The notes below the pieces were generated by a model. It was not told where the DNA came from. It worked only from the letters and a program-made list of their open reading frames with translations, and made no database searches. A stretch of DNA of 12,896 bases from assembly GCA_017652545.1 (NCBI GenBank), contig JAGCAV010000361.1, positions 1 to 12,896 on the forward strand, in the 5' to 3' direction. The DNA is from Lachnospiraceae bacterium. Lineage in GTDB: Bacteria > Bacillota_A > Clostridia > Lachnospirales > Lachnospiraceae. Of the stretch, positions 6,766 to 12,896 are shown one piece after another (position 1 is the stretch's first letter; every line of letters starts with the position of its first letter). The position numbers and the translations under genes were made by a program.

Positions 6766-7989
6766 ATGAGCAGAGAGATCAGGATTGGTTTGATCGGACT
6801 TGGCAATCGCGGCATTTCACTTCTTGAACAGGTCATTCTTCCGCAGAAAGTCTGCGTTGCGGCTGTCTGCGATCACTATGAAGACAGAAGGGAAGATGCC
6901 GCAAAGATCATCACCGACGCAGGCCAGGCACCCCCCTTTAAAACGGATGACTATACGAAGATCCTGGAGATGCCTGACATCGATGCAGTTATGATCACCG
7001 CGGCCTGGGAGACGCATATTCCGATCGCGTGCGAGGCCATGAAGGCCGGAAAATATGCCGGTTTTGAAGTCGGCGGCGCTTACTCGGTGGATGACTGCTG
7101 GAAACTGATCCATGTATATGAGTCGACCAAAGTGCCCTGTATGATGATGGAAAACTGCTGCTACGGGCGCAATGAACTGATGGTCCTGAATATGGTCCGT
7201 CAGGGCCTGTTCGGGCAGGTCGTGCATTGTGAAGGCGGATACAGGCACGACCTGCGGGAAGAAGTTTCAACAGGACGCGAGAAAAGGCACTATCGTTTCC
7301 GCAATTACCTGAACCGGAACAGTGAAAACTATCCGACCCATGAACTCGGACCGATCTGCAATGTGCTGGATATCGGACACGGAAACAGGATGGTTTCCCT
7401 TGTGTCTGTCGCCTCCAAATCCGCGGGGCTGCAAGAATATATGCTGAGCAGGAGTGATCAGTTCCCGGATGCGGCCAGCCTGCAGTTTGCCCAGGGAGAT
7501 GTCGTGAATACGATCATCACCTGCGCCCATGGCGAAACGATCGCGATCACACTGGATACGACTCTGCCAAGATACTATACCCGTGCTTTCCAGGTCCAGG
7601 GAACAAAGGCGATGTATATGGATGACAACCACAGCATCTACATGGACGGAAAGGACAATGCGGACGAGTTCGAATGGAAAAAGAACTGGGACAACGCGTC
7701 CGGTTATTTTGAACAGTATGACCATCCGGTCTGGAAGACCTATCAGAAAATAGGCGTCAGAGGCTCCCATGACGGTATGGACTGGCTCGTTTTCAAAGCA
7801 TTTTTCGACGCTGTGAGGGAGAAGAGCCAGCCCCCGATCGATGCCTATGATTCAGCTGCGCTGATGGCAATCACGCCTCTTTCCGAACAGAGCATCTGTG
7901 CGGGAGGCATGCCGGTCGGGATCCCCGACTTTACGAACGGCGCCTGGATCACCAGGAAGAGGTGGGAACCCGGACTTAAGGGATGGTAA
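6766..7989 (+). CDS. GH109-like NAD-dependent glycosidase (Gfo/Idh/MocA fold)
   Basis: 407 residues. The N-terminus has a Rossmann NAD site (IGLIGLGNRG, residues 7-16). Beyond that it follows the GH109 alpha-N-acetylgalactosaminidase pattern closely rather than that of a simple dehydrogenase: AMKAGK (91-96), MENCCYGR (128-135), LNMVRQGLFG (141-150), EGGYRHDLR (156-164), NYPTHELGP (188-196), YDHPVW (318-323) and IPDFTNG (386-392). The residues corresponding to those implicated in the Elizabethkingia enzyme are all present: Glu129, Tyr159, Tyr189 and His192. GH109 enzymes use bound NAD in an oxidation-elimination-reduction cycle to cleave alpha-GalNAc. There is no signal peptide or twin-arginine motif, so it should act in the cytoplasm on imported substrate. 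Its place at the end of the CUT1 operon supports that. Substrate could differ from alpha-GalNAc, and a dehydrogenase/epimerase role is the main alternative. AGGGAGAAA precedes the ATG. Confidence 0.85.
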   Translation: MSREIRIGLIGLGNRGISLLEQVILPQKVCVAAVCDHYEDRREDAAKIITDAGQAPPFKTDDYTKILEMPDIDAVMITAAWETHIPIACEAMKAGKYAGFEVGGAYSVDDCWKLIHVYESTKVPCMMMENCCYGRNELMVLNMVRQGLFGQVVHCEGGYRHDLREEVSTGREKRHYRFRNYLNRNSENYPTHELGPICNVLDIGHGNRMVSLVSVASKSAGLQEYMLSRSDQFPDAASLQFAQGDVVNTIITCAHGETIAITLDTTLPRYYTRAFQVQGTKAMYMDDNHSIYMDGKDNADEFEWKKNWDNASGYFEQYDHPVWKTYQKIGVRGSHDGMDWLVFKAFFDAVREKSQPPIDAYDSAALMAITPLSEQSICAGGMPVGIPDFTNGAWITRKRWEPGLKGW

Positions 7990-8054
7990 ATCATATCTGC
8001 GGTGAAAGTGCGCAAGGTGACTAGCGGAAACGGAATACAGAAAGATCTCTTTGG

Positions 8055-8080
8055 CACACCGTTTTATACGGTGTGTTTTT
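8055..8080 (+). terminator. Intrinsic terminator after the sugar-uptake operon
   Basis: CACACCGT (8055-8062) pairs with ACGGTGTG (8068-8075) around TTTAT, followed by TTTTT. It lies 66 bases after the GH109-like stop and 28 bases before the deaminase ATG. No convincing promoter is visible between it and the deaminase, so it may also act as an attenuator for the downstream genes. Confidence 0.85.
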
Positions 8081-8108
8081 AAAAGGAGCAGTCAGAGAGG
8101 ATTGATCC

Positions 8109-8612
8109 ATGAACAACACATGCGTTCAAACACATATAAAATACCTGAAAGCTGCCAATGAGGCTGCAAGAGAGGCAGTGAAGACGGGCAATACACCCTT
8201 CGGAGCTGTTCTTGTTGAGAATGAAACGGGAGAGATCCTCCTTACACAGGGGAATGCCGAGCATGATCTCCATGACGCGACGGCGCATGCTGAGAGATGC
8301 CTTGCATCAAGGGCAAGTCAGCTGTATGAGAAGGAAAAGCTCTGGAACTGTACGCTTTATACGACATGTGAACCATGTCCGATGTGTACAGGTGCGATCT
8401 ACTGGGCAAACATTGGAAGGATTGTCTATGGCATTCCGGAAAAGCGTTTGCTTGAGATGACCGGAGCGGATGACAAGAACCCCACGTTCAGCATGGGAGC
8501 GGACAAAGTGATCCGGGCCGGTCAGAAACCGATCGAGCTGATCGGCCCATTCGCAGAGATGGAAGAGGAGATAACAGCTGTTCATCAGGGTTTCTGGAAC
8601 AAAGAAAAATGA
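8109..8612 (+). CDS. Cytidine-deaminase-fold nucleobase deaminase, guanine-deaminase-like
   Basis: 167 residues. It is a zinc hydrolytic deaminase of the CDA fold, close to the small guanine deaminase type of Bacillus (GuaD) and to TadA-like enzymes. The zinc/proton-shuttle motif is TAHAER (residues 58-63, His60 ligand and Glu62), and the second motif is CEPCPMC (87-93, Cys90 and Cys93 ligands), followed by TGAIYWA. TPFGAVLVE (29-37) is the conserved substrate-pocket strand. Guanine to xanthine is the likely reaction because an XdhC-family gene follows after nine bases and a xanthine-dehydrogenase-type enzyme lies beyond. A tRNA-adenosine deaminase (TadA) is less likely given this context. 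AGAGAGGA (8094-8101) is the ribosome site. A terminator lies directly upstream. Confidence 0.85.
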   Translation: MNNTCVQTHIKYLKAANEAAREAVKTGNTPFGAVLVENETGEILLTQGNAEHDLHDATAHAERCLASRASQLYEKEKLWNCTLYTTCEPCPMCTGAIYWANIGRIVYGIPEKRLLEMTGADDKNPTFSMGADKVIRAGQKPIELIGPFAEMEEEITAVHQGFWNKEK

Positions 8613-8621
8613 GGTTTTATT

Positions 8622-9671
8622 ATGATCGAACTGTATCAAGCCCTCTCCGAGGCTAATCCCAACGCGCTGAATGCCGTATTGACTGTCATAAAGGGCCCTG
8701 ATTTCGGTGACAAATGCCTGGTGTCCGATGGTGTGCTGAAGTGGGAGCGGGATGAAAGCGGCTTTTTCGCCCGTCATCCGGATCTGCTGCAGCATATTGA
8801 GAGGACCGGAAACCTTGAAATCGATGGACAGCATGTGTTCTGCGAGGTTCTTGGCCGGGAAAAAAAGTTCGTGATCTGCGGGGGAGGACATGTCTCCATG
8901 CCCCTGATCCGGATGGGACTGATGCTCGGATGTCAGGTCACCGTGCTGGAAGACCGGCCTGCCTTTGCCGACAAAGCACGGTTTGCCGGGGCAACGAATG
9001 TGATCTGCGATCCCTATGAGAAAGCGCTCCGGAAAATAGAAGGCGATCCGGATACCTTTTTCATCATTGTCACCAGAGGGCACCGGTATGACAGGGAATG
9101 TCTGAACGCCGTCAGCCGCAAGCCGCATGCATACATCGGCATGATGGGTTCCAGGCGCCGTGTTGCCATGGTGAAACAAAGCCTCATAGAGGAATATGAC
9201 TGCGATCCTGAGATCATCAACAGCGTACACACGCCGATCGGTCTGAACATCGGAGCCGAAACGCCGGAGGAGATCGCCATCGCCATCATGGCCGAGATCA
9301 TACAGGTCAAGAGCCGGAGCGGGAAGAATTCCACCTATTCCAGGGACCTGATGCATGCTATCCTGTCGCAGGACGACGCTGATATGCCAAAGGCGCTTGC
9401 AACCATTGTCTCCAGGAAAGGAAGCGCTCCCAGGGACATGGGCACCAAGATGCTGGTATATCCGGATGGGCGGCTGGTCGGTACCATCGGCGGTGGATGC
9501 GTGGAAAGCGAAGTGATCAGTTCTGCCAGGGTCCTGCTGACAGAAAAGGACCCTGCAGCGCAGCTGTACGACATCGACATGACCGCCGATGCGGCAGAAG
9601 ATGAAGGTATGGTTTGCGGGGGAGTGATCCAGGTCCTTGTGGAAGTCATAGAACCGGGCCACAGAAGCTGA
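8622..9671 (+). CDS. XdhC/CoxI-family molybdenum hydroxylase maturation protein with C-terminal CoxI domain
   Basis: 349 residues. XdhC-type proteins bind the molybdenum cofactor and promote its sulfuration and insertion into xanthine-dehydrogenase-type enzymes. The order is unusual. Residues about 1-80 look like a degenerate CoxI-type half (NAVLTVIKG-P--G-K-LVSDG). Residues 83-230 are the XdhC C-terminal Rossmann domain (FVICGGGHVSMPL, TVLEDRPAFA, TRGHRYD, YIGMMGSRRR, IGLNIGAETPEEIA). Residues about 240-345 are a full canonical CoxI domain (ATIVSRKGSAPRDMGTKMLV, GTIGGGCVE 287-295, EGMVCGG 328-334). The usual order is CoxI then Rossmann, so this is a Rossmann-first or three-part protein. GAGG lies seven bases before the ATG. 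It is nine bases behind the deaminase and probably translated with it. No good terminator follows; only a weak A/T hairpin is visible near 9683-9698. Confidence 0.88.
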   Translation: MIELYQALSEANPNALNAVLTVIKGPDFGDKCLVSDGVLKWERDESGFFARHPDLLQHIERTGNLEIDGQHVFCEVLGREKKFVICGGGHVSMPLIRMGLMLGCQVTVLEDRPAFADKARFAGATNVICDPYEKALRKIEGDPDTFFIIVTRGHRYDRECLNAVSRKPHAYIGMMGSRRRVAMVKQSLIEEYDCDPEIINSVHTPIGLNIGAETPEEIAIAIMAEIIQVKSRSGKNSTYSRDLMHAILSQDDADMPKALATIVSRKGSAPRDMGTKMLVYPDGRLVGTIGGGCVESEVISSARVLLTEKDPAAQLYDIDMTADAAEDEGMVCGGVIQVLVEVIEPGHRS

Positions 9672-9751
9672 ACTTTGGACTCACAAAACGGTTTTTGTCT
9701 GTTTACCCAAAAAAGATTACCTGTTTTTCTTCACGTTCCGCCAAGGATTAT

Positions 9752-9780
9752 TTGCTATTATGACTAAAACGTCATATAAT
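9752..9780 (+). promoter_or_regulatory. Promoter of the MocA-hydroxylase operon with a dyad in the spacer
   Basis: TTGCTA (9752-9757, four of six), a 17-base spacer and a perfect TATAAT (9775-9780); transcription would begin near 9787. TATGAC (9759-9764) and GTCATA (9771-9776) form a 6+6 inverted repeat lying in the spacer and touching the -10 box. That is a plausible operator for a repressor. Confidence 0.6.
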
Positions 9781-9818
9781 AATCATGATATCTTTATCGG
9801 AATATACCAGAAACGGAG

Positions 9819-12590
9819 GTGTTTTCCATCGGAAAGATCGGTGCGCTGATTCTGGCCGCGGGCCTGTCCTCAAGAATGCGGGAATTCAAACCGCTGATGC
9901 TGCTGAACGGCCGGACACTGATCGAAAACACGATCGACAGCGTTTTGGGAAGCGGCGCAGATTTCGCGGTTGTCGTTACAGGCTGCCGGGCAGATGAAAT
10001 TGAAATGCTGCTGCAGGCACGGTACAGAAACCGTATTCTCTGTGTTCGAAACAATGCGTTTCAAACAACCGACATGCTTGAATCGATTCGCACAGGGTGC
10101 CGCGCAATGCCGGCGTGTGACGCCTTTTTCCTGTTGCCCGGGGATATGCCGCTGGTCAGGAAAAAGACCTTTCGTATGCTGCTGGCACAGCAAAACGGGC
10201 AGAAGCGTATCATTTTTCCGACACTTTCCGGTTATCGCAAGCATCCGCCCCTGATCGACAGCCGTTTTATCCCTGAGATCCTGGATTTTTACGGTGATGG
10301 CGGCCTGCGGGGGTTATGGAAGCAGCATGAAGATGAGATCATTGAGGTGCCGGTAGATGATATCGGTGTCAGTATCGATCTGGATACACAGGAACAGTAC
10401 AAAGAGTGCAAAGTTAAATATGAATCTGGTGAGGAGGTGTTTGCTGACATGGAGAAAATCAGCCGATCTGTCGTCAAAAAGGATCATACCCCAAAGATCG
10501 AGGGACGAAGCGTCTATGTCGGTGACTATGTTACCGCAAAAGACGGCAGGCCCATTCTGACGGGAAAGATCCTGCACGCCAGCGTCGCCCGGGCAAAAGT
10601 GCTTTCTGTCGATGTGCCCAAACTGCCTGAAGGTTACTTTTATGTGGACGCGAAGGATGTGCCGGGCGACAACAACGTCAACATCGTGCTTGACGATACA
10701 CCGGTCTTCTGCCGTGAGACCGTGGAGTATATCGGAGAGCCCATAGGCATGGTCGTCGGACCTGACGAGAAGGAAGTCAAACGTATCCTGTCGGAGATCA
10801 AAGTCAATTACGAGGAGCTTGAGCCCGTTCTGGATCTGCGCACTGCAAAGGAAGCCTTTTTCGACTATGAATACGGACACGGTGACATGGAGAAGGCATT
10901 CGCCGAAGCGGACAAGGTATACGAGGAAGAGTTTGAAACCGGCTATCAGGATCAGACCTACCTTGAAACCCAGGGCATGATGGCTGAACCCGAAGCGGAC
11001 GGCAGGATGTTCGTCCACGGCTCCAGTCAATGTGCCTACTATATTCACGGCGCGGTCATGCGTGTACTTGGCTGCGGCCCCACCGGCGTGCATATTCTGC
11101 AGGATGTTACCGGCGGCGGTTTTGGCGGCAAGGAAGCCTTTCCTTCCATTCTCGGCTCGGAAGTAGCCGTGGCGGCCGTTAAAGCCAAATCACCCGTTAG
11201 ATGCGTGTTTGACCGGCGCGAAGATCTCGAATTCACTTCCAAGCGTCATCCTTCCCTGTGCCGTTACAAAATGGCCGTCAAGGATGGCAGGGTCACTGCC
11301 GTGGACTGCGACGTCATCTTCAATGCCGGCGCGTATTCGACCCTTTCGGCGGTCGTCCTGCAGCGCGGTATCATTGCGGCTCCCGGCGTGTACAACATCC
11401 CCAATGTACATGTACGCGGCAGGGCGCTCAAGACCAATACCAGTCCCTGCGGCGCATACAGAGGCTTCGGAGGTCCCCAGACCTTCTTTGCCATCGAACG
11501 TATGATGGACCATGTGGCACAGGATCTGGGCGTGGATGAAATTGCCTTCAAGGAGGCTCATCTGGCGAAGAAGGGTGACATGACTTCCACACAGGGCATG
11601 TATCACTTCCCGGTGCCGCTGAAGGACATGATCGATGAGGTTGACGAAAAGTGCGATCTCAGGCGCAAGCACGAGGCATACAAAAAGCCCCAGACCGGAC
11701 GCTACCGCAGAGGCATGGGTTTCTCGGTCCATTTCCACGGCGCCGGCTTCACGGGTTCAGGCGAACGGGACCTGATCAAAGCGGTCTGCAAGCTGCACAA
11801 GTATGCCGACGGGACGGTGGAAATTATGGCCTCCAATGGTGAGATCGGTCAGGGCGTACGGACTACGTTTCCGAAGATCGTGGCCAATGAGCTGAATCTG
11901 CCGTTTGAAAAGGTCTTTTATGCCCATCCCGATACCGCGCGCGTGCCGGACTCCGGACCGACAGTGGCTTCCCGGTCCCTGATGGTCGTCGGTGAACTGC
12001 TGCGCCGTGCGGCGATCAAGCTGCGCTCCGAGTGGGTCGACGGTGAGGAGCAGGAGGTCGAAGAGCGTTTCAAGGAGCCTGACTTCATGATCCCGTTCTA
12101 TCTCGACAAATTCCAGGGCGATGCCTACCCCACCTACGCATGGGGCGTCAATGCCATTGAGGTTGAGATCGATACCTGTACCGGAATTGCCAGGGTTCTG
12201 AATGCTGTCGGTAATTTTGATGTGGGTACTCCAATTGACTATAACATTGTTGTCGGACAGATGGAGGGCGGTTTCCTGCAGGGCATCGGCCATGCTTCCA
12301 TTGAGAAGATGGACTATGATGCCAAAGGCCGTATCCGCAATAATTCCTTCTCCGATTACCTGATTCCCACCACCATGGATGTGCCTAACCTGACGGCCAT
12401 GCTCCATGTGGAGAAGTATCCCGAGGGACCCTACGGTGCAAAGGGAGCGGGTGAGCTGCCGCTGGTCGGTGCGACGTCCGCCTATGTCGCTGCCGTCGAG
12501 CAGGCGCTGGGCGTTGACAGGCATCAGCTCAACCACGCCCCGTTCACTGCCGAGGACACGATCAAAGAACTGATGAAGGAGGGTAACTGA
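9819..12590 (+). CDS. Fused MocA-type cytidylyltransferase and xanthine-dehydrogenase-type molybdopterin subunit
   Basis: 923 residues read from GTG 9819. Residues 6-200 are a MobA-like nucleotidyltransferase of MocA type, which makes molybdopterin cytosine dinucleotide: LILAAGLSSRM (10-20), FLLPGDMPLV (104-113), YRKHPPLID (139-147), IDLDT (186-190). Residues about 215-923 are the large Mo-binding subunit: GYQDQTYLET (375-384), the GGGFGGKE loop (432-439), AYRGFGGPQ (546-554), GEIGQGVRT (674-682) and the GAKGAGELPL loop (873-882), whose Glu879 corresponds to the catalytic base. About 710 residues is near the normal size of a separate Mo subunit. At the junction lies AGGAGG (10432-10437) followed by an in-frame ATG (10449, Met211), so the Mo subunit may also be made alone. 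The start is uncertain: GTG 9819 overlaps the GGAGG ribosome site, and the codon at ideal spacing is ATC (9828). Xanthine or another N-heterocycle is the probable substrate. Confidence 0.88.
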   Translation: MFSIGKIGALILAAGLSSRMREFKPLMLLNGRTLIENTIDSVLGSGADFAVVVTGCRADEIEMLLQARYRNRILCVRNNAFQTTDMLESIRTGCRAMPACDAFFLLPGDMPLVRKKTFRMLLAQQNGQKRIIFPTLSGYRKHPPLIDSRFIPEILDFYGDGGLRGLWKQHEDEIIEVPVDDIGVSIDLDTQEQYKECKVKYESGEEVFADMEKISRSVVKKDHTPKIEGRSVYVGDYVTAKDGRPILTGKILHASVARAKVLSVDVPKLPEGYFYVDAKDVPGDNNVNIVLDDTPVFCRETVEYIGEPIGMVVGPDEKEVKRILSEIKVNYEELEPVLDLRTAKEAFFDYEYGHGDMEKAFAEADKVYEEEFETGYQDQTYLETQGMMAEPEADGRMFVHGSSQCAYYIHGAVMRVLGCGPTGVHILQDVTGGGFGGKEAFPSILGSEVAVAAVKAKSPVRCVFDRREDLEFTSKRHPSLCRYKMAVKDGRVTAVDCDVIFNAGAYSTLSAVVLQRGIIAAPGVYNIPNVHVRGRALKTNTSPCGAYRGFGGPQTFFAIERMMDHVAQDLGVDEIAFKEAHLAKKGDMTSTQGMYHFPVPLKDMIDEVDEKCDLRRKHEAYKKPQTGRYRRGMGFSVHFHGAGFTGSGERDLIKAVCKLHKYADGTVEIMASNGEIGQGVRTTFPKIVANELNLPFEKVFYAHPDTARVPDSGPTVASRSLMVVGELLRRAAIKLRSEWVDGEEQEVEERFKEPDFMIPFYLDKFQGDAYPTYAWGVNAIEVEIDTCTGIARVLNAVGNFDVGTPIDYNIVVGQMEGGFLQGIGHASIEKMDYDAKGRIRNNSFSDYLIPTTMDVPNLTAMLHVEKYPEGPYGAKGAGELPLVGATSAYVAAVEQALGVDRHQLNHAPFTAEDTIKELMKEGN
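10432..10451 (+). promoter_or_regulatory. Internal ribosome-binding site and ATG for a free molybdopterin subunit
   Basis: AGGAGG (10432-10437) within a longer G-A-rich run precedes ATG (10449-10451) by 11 bases, in the same frame as the long ORF. The ATG falls exactly between the end of the MocA domain and the first conserved Mo-subunit residues, giving a 713-residue product. This is the best ribosome site in the whole unit and decides the likely start of the hydroxylase subunit. Confidence 0.6.
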
Positions 12591-12591
12591 C

Positions 12592-12896
12592 ATGGATGCG
12601 ATCAAATTCATGCTCAACGGCGTAGAAGCAGTCTATGACGGATCGGCCGCTGACCGTCTGCTGGAAGTGCTTCGCGACAGCTTTGACTGCAAAAGCGTCA
12701 AGTGCGGATGCAAAGAAGGTGAATGCGGCGCCTGCTCTGTCCTGATCGACGGGACGCTGATCAATTCCTGCTGCGTCGCCATGGGGGCAGTGGAAGGTGC
12801 AAGCATCCTGACCCTCGAAGGCTATCGTGAAACGGAGCGTTTTGCGGTACTCAGCAAGGCGTTCGGCGAAGTGTCGGCGGTGCAGTGCGGCTTCTG
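12592..12896 (+). CDS. [2Fe-2S] subunit of the xanthine-dehydrogenase-type hydroxylase (3' end outside the window)
   Basis: 101 complete codons are visible. The protein is the electron-transfer subunit that takes electrons from the Mo centre. The plant-ferredoxin-like N-terminal domain opens with IKFMLNGVEAVYDGSAADRL. The first cluster motif is KCGCKEGECGACSVLIDG (visible residues 40-57) with a later Cys in NSCC. The second-cluster region begins at SAVQCGF, where the window ends; the usual next residue is Cys. Such subunits are typically about 150-170 residues, so roughly 50-70 are missing. GGAGG (12577-12581) lies inside the end of the Mo-subunit gene, and the ATG starts one base after that gene's TGA, so the two are translationally coupled. 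A FAD subunit is expected but is not in view. Confidence 0.94.
   Translation, partial: MDAIKFMLNGVEAVYDGSAADRLLEVLRDSFDCKSVKCGCKEGECGACSVLIDGTLINSCCVAMGAVEGASILTLEGYRETERFAVLSKAFGEVSAVQCGF

Noticed and set aside
7990..8054. G/A-rich stretch after the GH109-like gene that might be a riboswitch or structured RNA ahead of the deaminase
   Set aside because: I could not fold it into a purine-riboswitch or other known RNA pattern by eye, and it lies before a terminator without a visible promoter.
8307..9662. Long minus-strand frame (451 codons) opposite the deaminase and XdhC genes
   Set aside because: It is antisense to two well-recognised genes, spans their junction, and shows no known motif or proper ribosome site; it is a by-product of codon bias.
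9683..9698. Hairpin ACAAAA/TTTTGT after the XdhC-family gene
   Set aside because: It is only six A/T-dominated pairs with no T tail beyond the stem, too weak to call a terminator.
9785..9997. Possible upstream ORF from ATG 9785 overlapping the MocA start
   Set aside because: The ATG lies at or before the predicted transcription start, lacks a ribosome site, and the frame is out of phase with the MocA domain.
10314..11093. Minus-strand frame of 259 codons across the MocA-hydroxylase junction
   Set aside because: It is a shadow of the + strand gene, with low-complexity hydrophobic composition and no motif.
11757..12617. Minus-strand frame of 286 codons opposite the Mo subunit
   Set aside because: It lies opposite strongly conserved hydroxylase motifs and has no recognisable protein features of its own.
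1..12896. tRNA or rRNA genes, CRISPR arrays, insertion sequences, attachment sites
   Set aside because: No cloverleaf-type sequences, no spaced direct repeats, no transposase motifs and no terminal inverted repeats were seen.

Overview
All convincing genes in this window lie on the + strand. The organism looks like an anaerobic member of the Bacillota, probably a Clostridia-type gut or other host-associated bacterium. The reasons are strong AGGAGG-type ribosome sites, TTGACA/TATAAT-like promoters, U-tailed intrinsic terminators, a CUT1 sugar transporter encoded without its own ATPase, and a clostridial-style molybdenum hydroxylase cluster. This placement is inference; no rRNA or other strong taxonomic marker is present.

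Layout. (1) 1-759 is the 3' end of tsf (EF-Ts), followed by two intrinsic terminators. (2) 985-1889 is a small accessory block: a promoter, a possible 47-aa ORF, an Imm32-like small protein and a BltD/SpeG-like GNAT acetyltransferase, closed by a terminator. (3) 2059-3427 is a stand-alone glutamate-cysteine ligase with its own promoter. (4) 3501-7989 is a sugar-uptake operon: promoter, structured leader, extracellular binding protein (signal peptide but no lipobox Cys), a stem-loop, two MalF/MalG-type permeases, and a cytoplasmic NAD-dependent GH109-like glycosidase of the Gfo/Idh/MocA fold, closed by a terminator. (5) 8109-9671 holds a guanine-deaminase-like CDA enzyme and an XdhC-family protein with an unusual domain order. 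(6) 9752-12896 is a second transcription unit: a promoter with a dyad in its spacer, an ORF joining a MocA-type molybdopterin cytidylyltransferase to the molybdopterin subunit of a xanthine-dehydrogenase-type hydroxylase, and the start of the [2Fe-2S] subunit, cut by the window end.

How the parts may work together. In region 4 the transporter would import a glycoside and the GH109-like enzyme would split it in the cytoplasm by an NAD-dependent mechanism; an alpha-GalNAc-type linkage is the family expectation. In regions 5-6 the deaminase could convert guanine to xanthine and the Mo hydroxylase could oxidise xanthine (or a related heterocycle), while the MocA domain makes the cytosine-dinucleotide form of the Mo cofactor and the XdhC-family protein helps sulfurate or insert it.

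The most unusual point is the MocA-hydroxylase ORF. The junction encodes an excellent in-frame Shine-Dalgarno plus ATG, as if two neighbouring genes had lost the stop codon between them, so one ORF may yield both a fused and a free Mo subunit. The upstream start of the same ORF is also odd: the best-placed codon after its ribosome site is ATC.
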